Shown here one piece after another: positions 45,866 through 56,432 of a stretch of 64,000 nucleotides of DNA. This DNA comes from Crambe crambe (lineage: Eukaryota; Porifera; Demospongiae; Poecilosclerida; Crambeidae). The notes beneath the pieces are model-generated. The model was not told the origin of the DNA. It was given only the letters and a program-made list of their open reading frames with translations, and ran no database searches. The position numbers and the translations under genes were made by a program. Each line of letters starts with the position of its first letter. Position 1 is the first letter of the stretch. Location: NCBI GenBank assembly GCA_963924555.1, contig OZ004582.1:6014001-6078000 (forward strand). Reading direction: 5' to 3'.

Positions 45866-46238
45866 CCGTAGATTTTCTAATTAACGCGCCAGAAAAAATC
45901 AATTTTCAATTGGCGCGCTATTGGAGTTTGAAATTAATCTCGATGGTATTTTGGTGCCATTATTAGAGTGGCGCCTTGTTGGATGCAGCTGCGGTTGACC
46001 AACAACTGGACGTTTCCATACTGATTACAGGCTTGGAATTAGGCATATTCAAGTTTCCTGGATGACAGTTGCTGGATGGACAGTTGTGTGCGTGCTGCTG
46101 GTGGGCCGTGCAATTTCATTCTAATTATCGAAACCCCAGAAAAAATATTGCAATATTGATTTTGGCGCTATATTCGAAAAATTAAAGTGCGATTTTGGCG
46201 CTTATTTAAGAATGACGTGCTAATTAGAAAGTCTGCGG
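45866..46238. mobile_element. TA-target MITE (mariner-like)
   Basis: Ends CCGTAGATTTTCTAATTAAC and the imperfect complement CCGCAGACTTTCTAATTAGC, flanked by TA on both sides. Removing it restores the family sequence ATCACAGTAGGTAT. The interior carries GGCGC-rich short palindromes and no coding region. Confidence 0.82.
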
Positions 46239-46908
46239 TAGGTATTGTAGAGAGCACTATCATTAAGATAATATTGTAGATGCTTGAATCACCCACAAAG
46301 ATCAATATTGTGATCATTCCAAGAAGAATCAGCACTAAGCCATCAACTGTACTCATCCAGCTCTTCTCGTAGGGTTTTACCGCAAGGAAAAAACACCCCA
46401 AGCCAACATAAACCAACAAATTAAGGCTCCACTCAACATTGTAGAAATGAAAGTCAATACACACACTAAAAACAAAACAGTGTGTGCATTGGGAAAAATG
46501 GTGTGCAGTAAACACTTTTACAGTGAAATGAGTCATGCTTAATGTCATACTGAAACATACGTATGAATCAAAATATAGCCATATTCACAAGCTATGCATA
46601 TCCTTAATATCATGTACAGAGCTGATAGTGCTCTGTAGTGTTGAGTACCATTAATAGTGCCATCTTTATACCTTGGAAGACATCCATGACTATGGTTAAG
46701 GCATGCCACCTCTTAAAGCTGCACTTTTCGAGGCAGTGTTTGAAACACTTTGTTGGGTATAAGAGGAGAAGGGATGGAGGGAGAATAATGAAAATTACGA
46801 TAATGCTAAGAGAGGGGGGCATGGCTACATACGTCCAAATTACTTCAGTGATGAATCATAGAGCAAAATAGGAGAATCTTTCACTTTCATTTCATCATTA
46901 TTGTACAA

Positions 46909-47005
46909 AGAGATACAAAGAGTCTAGTTTGTATTGTTCTAATGAGAGAAGCCACGCCCATTCCGTGCTAACCCTACATAGAGAGTGCTACCGCACTCTC
47001 TGATA
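46909..47005 (-). mobile_element. 97-bp hairpin-ended mini-element, inverted copy
   Basis: Reverse complement of the element at 37464-37560, with the same length and both ends the same. It is inserted in broken copy H. Confidence 0.8.
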
Positions 47006-47481
47006 TAGAGTATCTTAGAATAAGAAAGAAGGAGAAATGTAGCAAAAGTATTCAAAATAGACTTCATTGGATTCCACTGATGTACCCTTGCAATGTGTAA
47101 ACAAGTGGTAGAATGGTTTCCAGGCATAAATCACTGGTCGAAAATCCAGGTACGTTTAAAGTCATATGAAAGAATAGGATATTAGCTAGAGTTACAAATA
47201 TAGTTATTGTAAAAGGCAACGATATACTTGAACTAAAGAGCATGGATGTTACAGATATAGAAGGAGACACACAAACTGGAGGTAGTGAGTAATGAAAAAA
47301 AATCTAAGTTCTACCATTGTTAGCTGTAACGATAAATAATATCCAAATAAAGTTAAGTTTGTGGCATTTGCAATAGAGTATGTTGGCTCCATTGAGAAAC
47401 GCCACTGCAGCATGTCCTTCAAGACACTCCTTGCAATGTGCACTTTGTCTGTTGAATATTGAACAGACAAAATAACTCGGG

Positions 47482-48180
47482 TATCAGAGAGTGCGGTAGC
47501 ACTCTCTAAGTAGGGATGGCAGGTCAAAGTCCATAGGACAGTATAAACTAAAAACTCTTCTTTCTCTTCTACCCTTACTCTACAGGTTCTCAGAAGGCTA
47601 CAGTGAATTATTATATCTACAAAGAAGAGAGGAGAATGTTCAAAAGCCAAAAATTCATTCGCCAACATAAGAAAAAAACGAGTTCTAAAATTGACTTTTC
47701 GTTCTTTTTCTTTATCAGAGAGTGCGCTAGCACTCTCTAAGTAGGGATGGCGGGTCAAAGGTCATAAGACTGTATGAACTAAAAACTCTTCTTTCTCTTC
47801 TACCCTTGCTCTACAGGTTCTCAGAAGGCTACAGTGAATTATTACATCTACAAAGAAGAGAGGAGAATGTTCCAAAACCAAAAATTCATTCGCTAACATA
47901 AAAAAAAACGATGTCTAAAATTGACTTTTGTTCTTTTTCTTTATCAGAGAGTGCGCTAGCACTCTCTAAGTAGGGATGGCGGGTCAAAGGTCATAAGACT
48001 GTATAAACTAAAAACTCTTCTTTCTCTTCTACCCTTACTCTACAGGTTCTCAGAAGGCTATAGTGAATTATTGCATCTACCAAGAAGAGAGGAGAATGTT
48101 CAAAAACCGAAAATTCATTCGCTAACATAAGAAAAAAACGATGTCTAAAATTGACTTTTGTTCAATTTCTTTATAATAAT
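47482..48180 (+). repeat. Unit I, three tandem copies
   Basis: Units of about 230 bases start at 47482, 47713 and 47942. Each begins with the hairpin AGAGAGTGC, loop GGTA or GCTA, GCACTCTCT, then AAGTAGGGATGGC. A (TAA)n run follows the last. Confidence 0.93.
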
Positions 48181-48742
48181 AATAATAATAATAATAATAA
48201 GGATAATAAGATCGACGTACCGACTTACTGGCTATAGTCATCAAAATTCTGCTTTGGCCATCTGTTAGAGCGGCACCTAGAGGCTGATCTTTTGCTATTA
48301 GTTTTGACTAAGGCTCTACTTCACTATTCGAGCACTCGGAACACTAGCTAATCTTTCGACGCCATTTTGAAGCGCACGTCGCTAGGGGGCGGGGCTTATG
48401 GGCGGGGCCACGTATAAGTGCACGTGTGGCTACAGTACAGCCTCGCCTCTAACTAAGCTTAGCTAGGTCTTCATTTAGCTAGCTATTTATTCTTATCATC
48501 TGATGATGTTCCTGACACTCCTTGCTGCATTGCAGTATAGATGCTCATCCTATAGTACTATTATAATTCTTGGCTGTAGTGTAGTCAGCTCACTTCACTA
48601 TGTCATGTACATGTCATTTACATTGCTGTTGTTGTAAAGTTTTATATTTAAATAATAGACAAAACTTAAATAATTAAATAAATTCTTCCAGAGACTGTAT
48701 GTACCTTACTTTCAACTTCAAACACAAAGAAAAAGAATAGAA

Positions 48743-49003
48743 ACAAGTGAGCGCAAAAAATTCCTTCTGAATAAAAAGGTTAAGTAGGGATGGCCTAAAA
48801 TCTAGTTGGGCTGTATAATGTACTGCAGCCTCATATGAAAACAATCCCTACTTTTACAACGGCCCATAGCTAGCTATAGGTAGTGGATGTAAATGTAGGG
48901 ATTGTTTTCATATGAGGCTGCAGTACATTATACAGCCCAACTAGATTTTAGGCCATCCCTACTTAACCTTTTTATTCAGAAGGAATTTTTTGCGCTCACT
49001 TGT
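48743..49003. repeat. Foldback P4, perfect 109-nt arms
   Basis: Arms 48743-48851 and 48895-49003 are perfect reverse complements, with a 43-base loop. Ends ACAAGTGAGCGC. Arm-specific bases include GGGATGGCC, CTAGTTGGGCTGTATAATG and CCTCATATG. Confidence 0.96.
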
Positions 49004-49006
49004 AAT

Positions 49007-49448
49007 AATCAGAGAGTGCGCTAGCACTCTCTAAGTAGGGATGGCGGGTCAAAGGTCATAAGACTGTATGAACTAAAAACTCTTCTTTCTCTTCTACCCT
49101 TGCTCTACAGGTTCTCAGAAGGCTACAGTGAATTATTACATCTACAAAGAAGAGAGGAGAATGTTCCAAAACCAAAAATTCATTCGCTAACATAAGAAAA
49201 AAACGATGTCTAAAATTGACTTTTGTTCTTTTTCTTTATAAAGTAGGGATGGCGGGTCAAAGGTCATAAGACTGTATAAACTAAAAACTCTTCTTTCTCT
49301 TCTACCATTGCTCTACAGGTTCTCAGAAGGCTACAGTGAGATACTACTTCTACAAAGAAGAGAGGAGAGTATTCAAAAACCAAAAATTCATTCGCTAACA
49401 TAAGAAAAAAACGAGTTCTAAAATTGACTTTTGTTCATTTTCTTTATA
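49007..49448 (+). repeat. Unit I, one full copy and one lacking the hairpin
   Basis: The full copy runs from 49008. The second starts directly at AAGTAGGGATGGCGG (49241), so the hairpin is absent. Confidence 0.92.
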
Positions 49449-50098
49449 ATAATAATAATAATAATAATAAGGATAATAAATATAAGATCGACGCCCCGAC
49501 TTACTGGCTATAGTCATCAAAATTCTGCTTTGGCTATCTGTTAGAGCGGCACCTAGAGGCTGATCTTTTGCTCTTAGTTTTGACTAAGGCTCTACTTCAC
49601 TATTCGATAGCACTCGGCACTAGCTAATCTTTCTACGCCATTTTGAAGCGCACGTCGTTAGGGGGCGGGGCTTATGGGCGGAGCCACGTAAGCTTCTTAA
49701 GCTAGCTAAGCTCGCTATAGGTCTTCAGTTTAATCGCTATTTATTCTTATCTGATGATGTTACAGTCACTCCTTGCTGAATTACAGTACAGATGCTCATC
49801 TTATAGTAGTGTTTATAGCCAGTACTTGGCTGTAGTGTAGTCAGCTCACTTCACCATGCCATGCACATGTCATTTACATTGCTGTTGCTGTAAAGTAAAT
49901 AATAGACAAAACTTAAATAGCTAAACAAATTCTTCAACCATGCAGAGACTGTGTATGTACCTACAAAAGAAAGAGATACTCATGTCACATTAATAATCAC
50001 TGCATACTCTCAGTTGAAGTGACAGTCAATACTGCCACTCAATTCTTTACATACACAAACTTATATTCAACTTCAAGCACTATGAAAAAAGGATAGAA

Positions 50099-50364
50099 AC
50101 AAGTAAGCGCAAAAAATTTCTTCTAAATAAAAAGGTTAAGTAGGGATAGCTTAAAATCTAGCTGGGCTATAATATAATGTACTGCAGCCTTGTATGAAAA
50201 TAATCCCTACTTTTACAACTGCCATAGCTAGCTATAGGTAGTGGATATAAATGTAGGGATTATTTTCATACAAGGCTGCAGTACATTATATTATAGCCCA
50301 GCTAGATTTTAAGCTATCCCTACTTAACCTTTTTATTTAGAAGAAATTTTTTGCGCTTACTTGT
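50099..50364. repeat. Foldback P5, perfect arms of about 112 nt
   Basis: Ends ACAAGTAAGCGC and its complement. Arm-specific bases GGGATAGCTTAAAATC, GCTATAATATAATG, CCTTGTATG and AAATAATCC are each mirrored in the other arm. Confidence 0.96.
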
Positions 50365-50369
50365 AATAA

Positions 50370-50575
50370 TAAGTAGGGATGGCGGGTCAAAGGTCATAAG
50401 ACTGTATAAACTAAAAACTCTTCTTTCTCTTCTACCCTTACTCTACAGGTTCTCAGAAGGCTACAGTGAATTATTACATCTACAAAGAAGAGAGGAGAAT
50501 GTTCAAAGACCAAAAATTCATTCGCTAACATGAGAAAAAAACGATGTCTAAAATTGACTTTTGTTCTTTTTCTTT
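50370..50575 (+). repeat. Unit I, single copy lacking the hairpin
   Basis: Starts at AAGTAGGGATGGCGG directly after P5 and ends TTCTTTATAATAATCAGG. Confidence 0.9.
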
Positions 50576-50975
50576 ATAATAATCAGGATAATAATAATAA
50601 TAATAATAATAAGATCGACGTACCGGCTTACTGGCTATAGTCATCAAAATTCTGCTTTGGCCATCTGTTAGAGCGGCACCTAGAGGCTGATCTTTTGCTA
50701 TTAGTTTTGACTAAGGCTCTACTTCACTATTCGAGCACTCGGAACACTAGCTAAATCTTTCGACGCCATTTTGAAGCGCATGTTGGTATGGGGCGGGGTT
50801 ATGGGCGGAGCCACGTAAGCTTCTTAAGGTCTTCAGTTTAATCGTTTAGCTAGCTATTTATTCTTATCTGATGATGTTCCAGTCACTCCTTGCTGAATTA
50901 CAGTGCTCACCCTCAATTCTTTTATACATACACAAACTAATATTCAACTTCAAGAACTAAGAAAAAAGGATAGAA

Positions 50976-51308
50976 ACAAGTGAGTGCAAAAAATTTCTTC
51001 TAAATAAAAAGGTTAAGTAGGGATAGCCTAAAATCTAGCTGGGCTATATAACGTACTGCAGCCTCGTATGAATACAATCCCTACTTTTACAACTGCTAGC
51101 TATAGCTAGCTATAGGTAGTGGATGTAAATGTAGGGATTGTATTCATACGAGGCTGCAGTACGTTATATAGCCCCTAGCTATAGCTAGCAGTTGTAAAAG
51201 TAGGGATTGTATTCATACGAGGCTGCAGTACGTTATATAGCCCAGCTAGATTTTAGGCTATCCCTACTTAACCTTTTTATTTAGAAGAAATTTTTTGCAC
51301 TCACTTGT
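50976..51308. repeat. Foldback P6 with an extra right arm
   Basis: The left arm and the final right arm pair perfectly (ends ACAAGTGAGTGC). Between them is an extra partial right arm (about 51131-51173) followed by CTAGCTATAGCTAGCAGTTG, which copies the inner loop in reverse complement. Confidence 0.93.
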
Positions 51309-51762
51309 AATAATAATAATAAGGATAATAAATATAAGATCGACGTACCGGCTTACTGGCTATAGTCATCAAAATTCTGCTTTGGCCATCTGTTAGAGCG
51401 GCACCTAGAGGCTGATCTTTTGCTATTAGTTTTGACTAAGGCTCTACTTCACTATTCGAGCACTCGGAACACTAGCCAATCTTTCGACGCCATTTTGAAG
51501 CGCACGTCGGTAGGGGGCGGGGCTTATGGGCGGAGCCACGTAAGCTTCTCAGTTTAATCGTTTAGGTAGCTAATTTTATTCTTATCTGATGATGTTCCAG
51601 TCACTCCTTGCTGAATTACAGTACAGATGCTCATCTTATAGTAGTATTATAGCCAGTACTTGGCTGTAGTGTCTCAGTTGAAGTGACGGTCACTACTGCC
51701 ATTCAATTCTTTACATACACAAACTTACATTCAACTTCAAGCAATAAGAAAAAAGGATGGAA

Positions 51763-52024
51763 ACAAGTGAGCGTAAAAAATTTCTTCTAAATAAAAAGGT
51801 TAAGTAGGGATAGCCTAAAATCTAGCTGGGCTATAATAATGTACTGCAGCCTCATATGAAAACAATCCCTACTTTTACAACTGCCATAGCTAGCTATAGG
51901 TAGTGGATGTAGATGTAGGGATTGTTTTCATATGAGGCTGCAGTACATTATTATAGCCCAGCTAGATTTTAGGCTATCCCTACTTAACCTTTTTATTTAG
52001 AAGAAATTTTTTACGCTCACTTGT
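51763..52024. repeat. Foldback P7, perfect arms of about 110 nt
   Basis: Ends ACAAGTGAGCGTAAAAAATT and its exact complement. Inner arm variant GCTATAATAATGTACTG is mirrored. Confidence 0.96.
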
Positions 52025-52581
52025 AATAATAAGGATAATAATAATAATAAGATCGACGTACCGACTTACTGGCTATAGTCATCAAAATTCTGCTTTGGCC
52101 ATCTGTTAGAGCGGCACCTAGAGGCTGATCTTTTGCTATTAGTTTTGACTAAGGCTCTACTTCACTATTCGATAGCACTCGGAACACAGCTGCTAATCTT
52201 TCTACGCCATTTTGAAGGGGGCGGGGCTTATGGGCGGAGCCACGTAAGCTTAAGTTTAGCTATAGCCAAGGTCTTCATTCATTATCTGATGATGTTCCAG
52301 TCACTCCTTGCTGAATTACAGTACAGATGCTCATCCTATAGTAGCATTATAGCCAGTACTTGGCTGTAGTGTAGTCAGCTCACTTCACCATGCCGTGTAC
52401 ATGTCATTTACATTGCTGTTGCTGTAAAGTTTTATATCAACAAAACTTAAATAGCTAAACAAATTCTTCAACCAGAGACACTGTATGTACCTACAAAAGA
52501 GGTTTATGTAGAGCTGGCTTTGTATAGTACTGTACTGTAGCCTCCCTCATTCAACTTCAAGCACTAACAAAAAGGATAGAA

Positions 52582-52675
52582 ACAAGTGAGCGTAAAAAAT
52601 AAAAAGGTTAAGTAGGGATAGCCTAAAATCTAGCTGGGCTATCTATAATGTGCTGCAGCCTCGTATGAAAAAAAT
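52582..52675. repeat. Half foldback P8 (left arm only)
   Basis: Starts ACAAGTGAGCGTAAAAAATA, lacks the TTTCTTCTA segment and breaks after CAGCCTCGTATGAAAAAAAT. No complementary arm follows. The same break occurs in the duplicate at 60459-60552. Confidence 0.85.
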
Positions 52676-53058
52676 CTTCGCGATATTACCTCATAAAAGG
52701 GGTGGGGCAATTAATAGCAGTTCTCCTCATATAACACCTGCACAGGATGTGGCCATTTGATGGCATCCACTATTATGATCACTACACCAAATGCATAAAC
52801 TCCCCATACTCCTCCCTCAAGCAAGACATACGTACCATCTCAATAATTATTTCAGTGATCACATATGTAACAATTAGCTAATGCTGTTCACTTTTTAAAA
52901 TGTTCACTCCTTTCAGTACTCCATTACACTGCAGATGATCATCCTTCAAACTCTCCTCCCTGAACAGAATGAAATACTGATCATTAAATAAATTTAGTTC
53001 AATCAAGGAAGCCTTTAGTGTCTATCAATTTTCATAATCACAAAGAAAAAGAATGCAA

Positions 53059-53507
53059 ACAAGTGAATGCAAAAAATTTCTTCGAAATAAAAATGTGAAG
53101 TAGGGATGCTATTATAACTGCAGCTTCATTATGAAAACCAAGTACTGCAGCATCGAAGCAGTATGGCCCAAAAATCGAGCTGGAATATGTATTATAACTG
53201 CATGCAAGAGAGTGAACTTAGTGAAGTGACCCTTACCCATCATCAAGTACAAGATACTATTCCTACTTCACTCCCATGATCAAGGGCCAAGGGAGTGAAG
53301 TAGGAATAGTATCTCGTACTTGATGATGGGTAAGGGTCACTTCACTAAGTTCACTCTCTTGCATGCAGTTATAATACATATTCCAGCTCGATTTTTGGGC
53401 CATACTGCTTCGATGCTGCAGTACTTGGTTTTCATAATGAAGCTGCAGTTATAATAGCATCCCTACTTCACATTTTTATTTCGAAGAAATTTTTTGCATT
53501 CACTTGT
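53059..53507. repeat. Foldback P9, arms of about 217 nt
   Basis: Ends ACAAGTGAATGC. Arms pair along about 217 bases with a loop of about 15 bases (ATGATCAAGGGCCAA). One mismatch was noticed (CAAGTACAAG against CTCGTACTTG). Confidence 0.95.
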
Positions 53508-53508
53508 A

Positions 53509-53815
53509 CCCATAGGAATAGTATAACAAAAAAATTCACAAATATTTGGCCTATCCAGAGAGCAATATGGACAATTCACTACCACTGCCTTGCCAATAGT
53601 TTCATCCCAAGGAGGATATCAACTTCTCCATTTTCTCCACACTTTACAGTCAAGTCATAATAGTGATTAAAGTCTTTGCAGTGGCAATTGCCACTTCCAT
53701 GATCCAAATGAGGACAAGAGGAGTTTTTAGATGGATAAAACTAGTCCAGATAACAATTCAGCAGCCTCGGAAGATGAGCTCTCATGAAGACACAACACAG
53801 TACATGTTATAACTA
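53509..53815 (-). pseudogene. Membrane-protein family, broken copy H (5' part)
   Basis: Encodes the N-terminal ectodomain remnant: SCPHLDHGSGNCHCKDFNH, then ENGEVDILLG, a frame break, WDETIGKAVVVNCPY. Sequence directly left of it (ATAGGAATAGTATAAC) continues the family pattern that stops at 47481, apart from about 24 missing bases, so the two parts were one gene. Confidence 0.78.
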
Positions 53816-53872
53816 GCTTAAGTAGACATGACTGAATTTTTTTTCTAAAGAACTAAATATACAGCATGTATA

Positions 53873-54412
53873 TAGGAGTAGGTGTCCCTGATAGGAGTAA
53901 ATGTCCTAATAAGAGTACAATTCCAAACATAGGAGTAAATGTCCCTAAATGTGCCTATAATAGGAGTACAACTCCAAACATAGGAGTAAATGTCCCTAAG
54001 TGTCACTAATAGGAGTACAATTCCAAATATAGGAGTAAATGTCCCTAATAGGAGTAAATGTCCCAATAGGAGTGCAATTCCAAACATAGGAGTAAATGTC
54101 CTTAATAGGAGTAAATATCCCTAATAGGAGTAAGTGTCACTAATAGGAGTACAATTCCAAACATAGGAGTAAATGTCCCTAATAGGAGAAATGTCCCTAA
54201 TAGGAGTAAGTGTCCCTAATAGGAGTAAGTGTCCCTAATAGGAGTACAATTCCAAATATAGGAGTAAATGTCCCTAATAGGAGTAAATGTCACTAATAGG
54301 AGCAAGTGTCCCTAATAGGAGTAAATTTCACTAATAGGAATAAATGTGAGTAAATGCCCCTAATAGGAGTACAATTCCAAACATAGGAGTAAATGTCCCT
54401 AATAGGGAGGTT
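53873..54412. repeat. Composite minisatellite (GGAGTAAATGTCCCTAATA)
   Basis: About 25 irregular units of 19-20 bases, GGAGTAAATGTCCCTAATA, alternate with GGAGTACAATTCCAAACATA. From 54413 to 54806 nothing is recognised. Confidence 0.93.
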
Positions 54413-54806
54413 TTTTTATACTGAGTATAGAGAGCAGCAGAACATGCAGCTGCAGGTGGTGGAGCAGAAATAATTAATACAGATATAGTAGTCGGGAGCT
54501 TCAAACGGAGGGAGCTGTGATTTTTCTGTCAGTTGGGGGTGCAGGAGTGGTGTGTGTTCCTTCCAAGGAGAAAAAACAAAAACAAATAACAGCAGATGCA
54601 TTATGTGATCCCAATTGGTATCTTATATAATAGTCATGACGCTTCACAGTTATGTTAAAACAATTATCAGTTTCATTATAATTATGTATAAAAGTTAGGT
54701 TGTAATTAGAATCAAGCAAGTCTGTATTGCAATTAGAATCACGTCCATAGAGAAGCATACAAACGTCATATATCATCAAGTGAAATACAGCTATGTATAT
54801 GCAAAC

Positions 54807-56432
54807 ATGGCACTAGCTTGTAAATCATCTGTACTGAACAACAAGGGGGTAAGCCTGGTGCTCTTATGGAGCTTGACATCATTGCTCGCATGGAATAGCA
54901 GACTCTCTTCTGCCTTTGACAGCAAAGCTCACTTGGCATCACAAAAGCTCTACCTTAAAGATTTTTATTTGGGGGTAGTAGGTGTGATAATGCTACTTTG
55001 CCCAGCACTAGGATGGATAGCTGACACCTACTGGGGAAGATACAAGATGGTACGACAAAGCTTGTTCATCATGTGGCTAACTACAATAGGATTGAACCTG
55101 GTCTCCGTCATACCAGAGTATCTTCCACATGCCACCGTAATCAAAGAAGTATCACATAATCTTTTCTTTGTGTGTTTATTCGTCAGTTTGGGAGCACTAC
55201 AAGTTAATATTGTTCAGTTTGGAATTGATCAACTTCCTGGTGCTTCCTCATCCGATATCGTGTCTTTTTCCAACTGGTATGTTTGGGCATGGTACCTTTG
55301 CAGTGTCATAGTGACCTTTTCCCAGCAATGTGTCTGTCCCAAGTATACTGCAGTGGCTGAACTACTGCTCCCCACTTGCCTGACTCTAGCACTGTGTCTG
55401 GACTATAACTTCAATCACTGGCTCATAAAAGAACCAGTATCAGAGAATTCGCTTAAGCTGATATACAGGGTCATGCACTATGCCTGGAAGAATAAGTATC
55501 CTCGTCAGAGGAGTGCCTTCACTTATAGCGATGATAAGCGATACTCCAGAATCGATTTTGCTAAACTGAAATTTGGTGGACCCTTCACTGTAGAACAAGT
55601 GGAGGATGTGAAAACTTTTTGGCAGATATTATTATTCTTCATCATAACATCTCTTTGTATAGGCTTTAGCATTAATCTGCAATCAGTAGCTGTATACATG
55701 AGGTATCATTTAAGAGATTTGAGCTTCAAAAAAGTGAGTTTAACCTCAGCTAATGATTGCTATCAGAGAGAATCTGTTTATGGCATTGGAAATATGATAG
55801 TAATCCTAGTTATTCCACTGTACGAACTTGTACTGCATCAAGTAATTGCAAGGCCATCAATTTTTACAAATCTCAATATTGGACTGTTCTTAGCCTTCAT
55901 CAGCATGATCGGATTTTTGTGCATTGAGGTTACTGGTCATACCAAAGTGGAACTGGATGGAAATGAAACAAATATAACATGTCTGCTAGAAGTTGAGGCA
56001 AGTCTTTACAGTGTGACAAACTCTCTTCCTCTTGATTACAAGTGGATAGCATTCCCTGAGTGTTTTCGTATCTTGAGCACGTTCTTTATGCTCTCTGCAG
56101 TCATACAGTTTGTTTCTGCTCAGTCGCCTTACTCCATGAAAGGATTAGTTTTTGGGCTTGCGTATGGATTTTTTGGACTTTCCTTTCTGGTTACTTATGT
56201 CATAATGTTGCCTATCACTTATACAGTGCATAAGTGGCCTGCTAACAGGTACGGGTGTGGGACATGGTACCTACTAGCAGCAAGTATTGTGCTTCTGCTT
56301 ATGTTCATATCAGCATGCATCCTGAGTTGGAGGTACAAGAAGAGGCAGAGAGGAGACACATTGCCCAATGAACACATCTTTGCTATTGACTACTACTCCC
56401 GTTACACGATGCACAATACAGCAGAGGCCTAA
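54807..56432 (+). CDS. POT/PTR-family (SLC15-like) transporter, paralog 1
   Basis: A single exon of 541 residues from the first ATG, which aligns with the start of the second paralog; the frame is open upstream but only with a GTG. About 12 hydrophobic segments. GWIADTYWGRYK (69-80) is the major-facilitator loop typical of POT transporters. SDDKRYSRIDFAKLKFGGPF then VEDVKTFWQIL marks the central loop and the entry to the second half. The TM1 ExxER motif used for proton coupling in canonical peptide transporters is absent (LWSLTSLLAWNSRL instead), so substrate and coupling are uncertain. The tail ends YYSRYTMHNTAEA, shared with the other paralog. Confidence 0.85.
   Translation: MALACKSSVLNNKGVSLVLLWSLTSLLAWNSRLSSAFDSKAHLASQKLYLKDFYLGVVGVIMLLCPALGWIADTYWGRYKMVRQSLFIMWLTTIGLNLVSVIPEYLPHATVIKEVSHNLFFVCLFVSLGALQVNIVQFGIDQLPGASSSDIVSFSNWYVWAWYLCSVIVTFSQQCVCPKYTAVAELLLPTCLTLALCLDYNFNHWLIKEPVSENSLKLIYRVMHYAWKNKYPRQRSAFTYSDDKRYSRIDFAKLKFGGPFTVEQVEDVKTFWQILLFFIITSLCIGFSINLQSVAVYMRYHLRDLSFKKVSLTSANDCYQRESVYGIGNMIVILVIPLYELVLHQVIARPSIFTNLNIGLFLAFISMIGFLCIEVTGHTKVELDGNETNITCLLEVEASLYSVTNSLPLDYKWIAFPECFRILSTFFMLSAVIQFVSAQSPYSMKGLVFGLAYGFFGLSFLVTYVIMLPITYTVHKWPANRYGCGTWYLLAASIVLLLMFISACILSWRYKKRQRGDTLPNEHIFAIDYYSRYTMHNTAEA

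Larger units (their letters stand above)
45700..47481 (-). pseudogene. Membrane-protein family, broken copy H (3' part)
   Basis: The C-terminal two thirds of a family member: VKPYEKSWMSTVDGLVLILLGMI (about 46290-46410), IIPP-like SLLLLYPTKCFKHCLEKCSF (46610-46822), LLLSYSKIL, GFSTSDLCL and, at the right edge, FNRQSAHCKECLEGHAAVAF. It contains a mariner-like insert, a 97-bp hairpin element and frameshifts. At 47481 it is cut by the composite palindromic array; its N-terminal part resumes at 53509. Confidence 0.82.
52025..53507. repeat. Segment duplicated at 59901-61371
   Basis: Unit II, half foldback P8, spacer and foldback P9 recur with an offset of 7,877 bases and few differences. This is the 3' terminal portion of both composites. 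Confidence 0.93.
47482..53508 (+). mobile_element. Composite palindromic element 1, inserted in copy H
   Basis: About 6.0 kb between the two halves of a membrane-protein pseudogene. Module order: unit I x3 (47482-48180), unit II (48201-48742), foldback P4, unit I x2, unit II (about 49471-50098), P5, unit I, unit II (about 50586-50975), P6, unit II (51321-51762), P7, unit II (52031-52581), half foldback P8, spacer, P9. Unit II starts GATCGACGTACCGACTTACT and contains GGGGCGGGGCTTATGGGCGG. Triplet TAA runs mark the joints. It starts TATCAGAGAGTGC and ends CACTTGTA. No transposase or replicase gene is present. A single terminal hairpin, asymmetric ends and tandem growth recall non-autonomous Helitron/Helentron elements, which is inference. 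Confidence 0.75.

Noticed and set aside
52133..52369. 78-residue open frame, also at 60010-60246
   Set aside because: It lies in unit II, is identical only because of the recent duplication, and other unit II copies do not keep it open.
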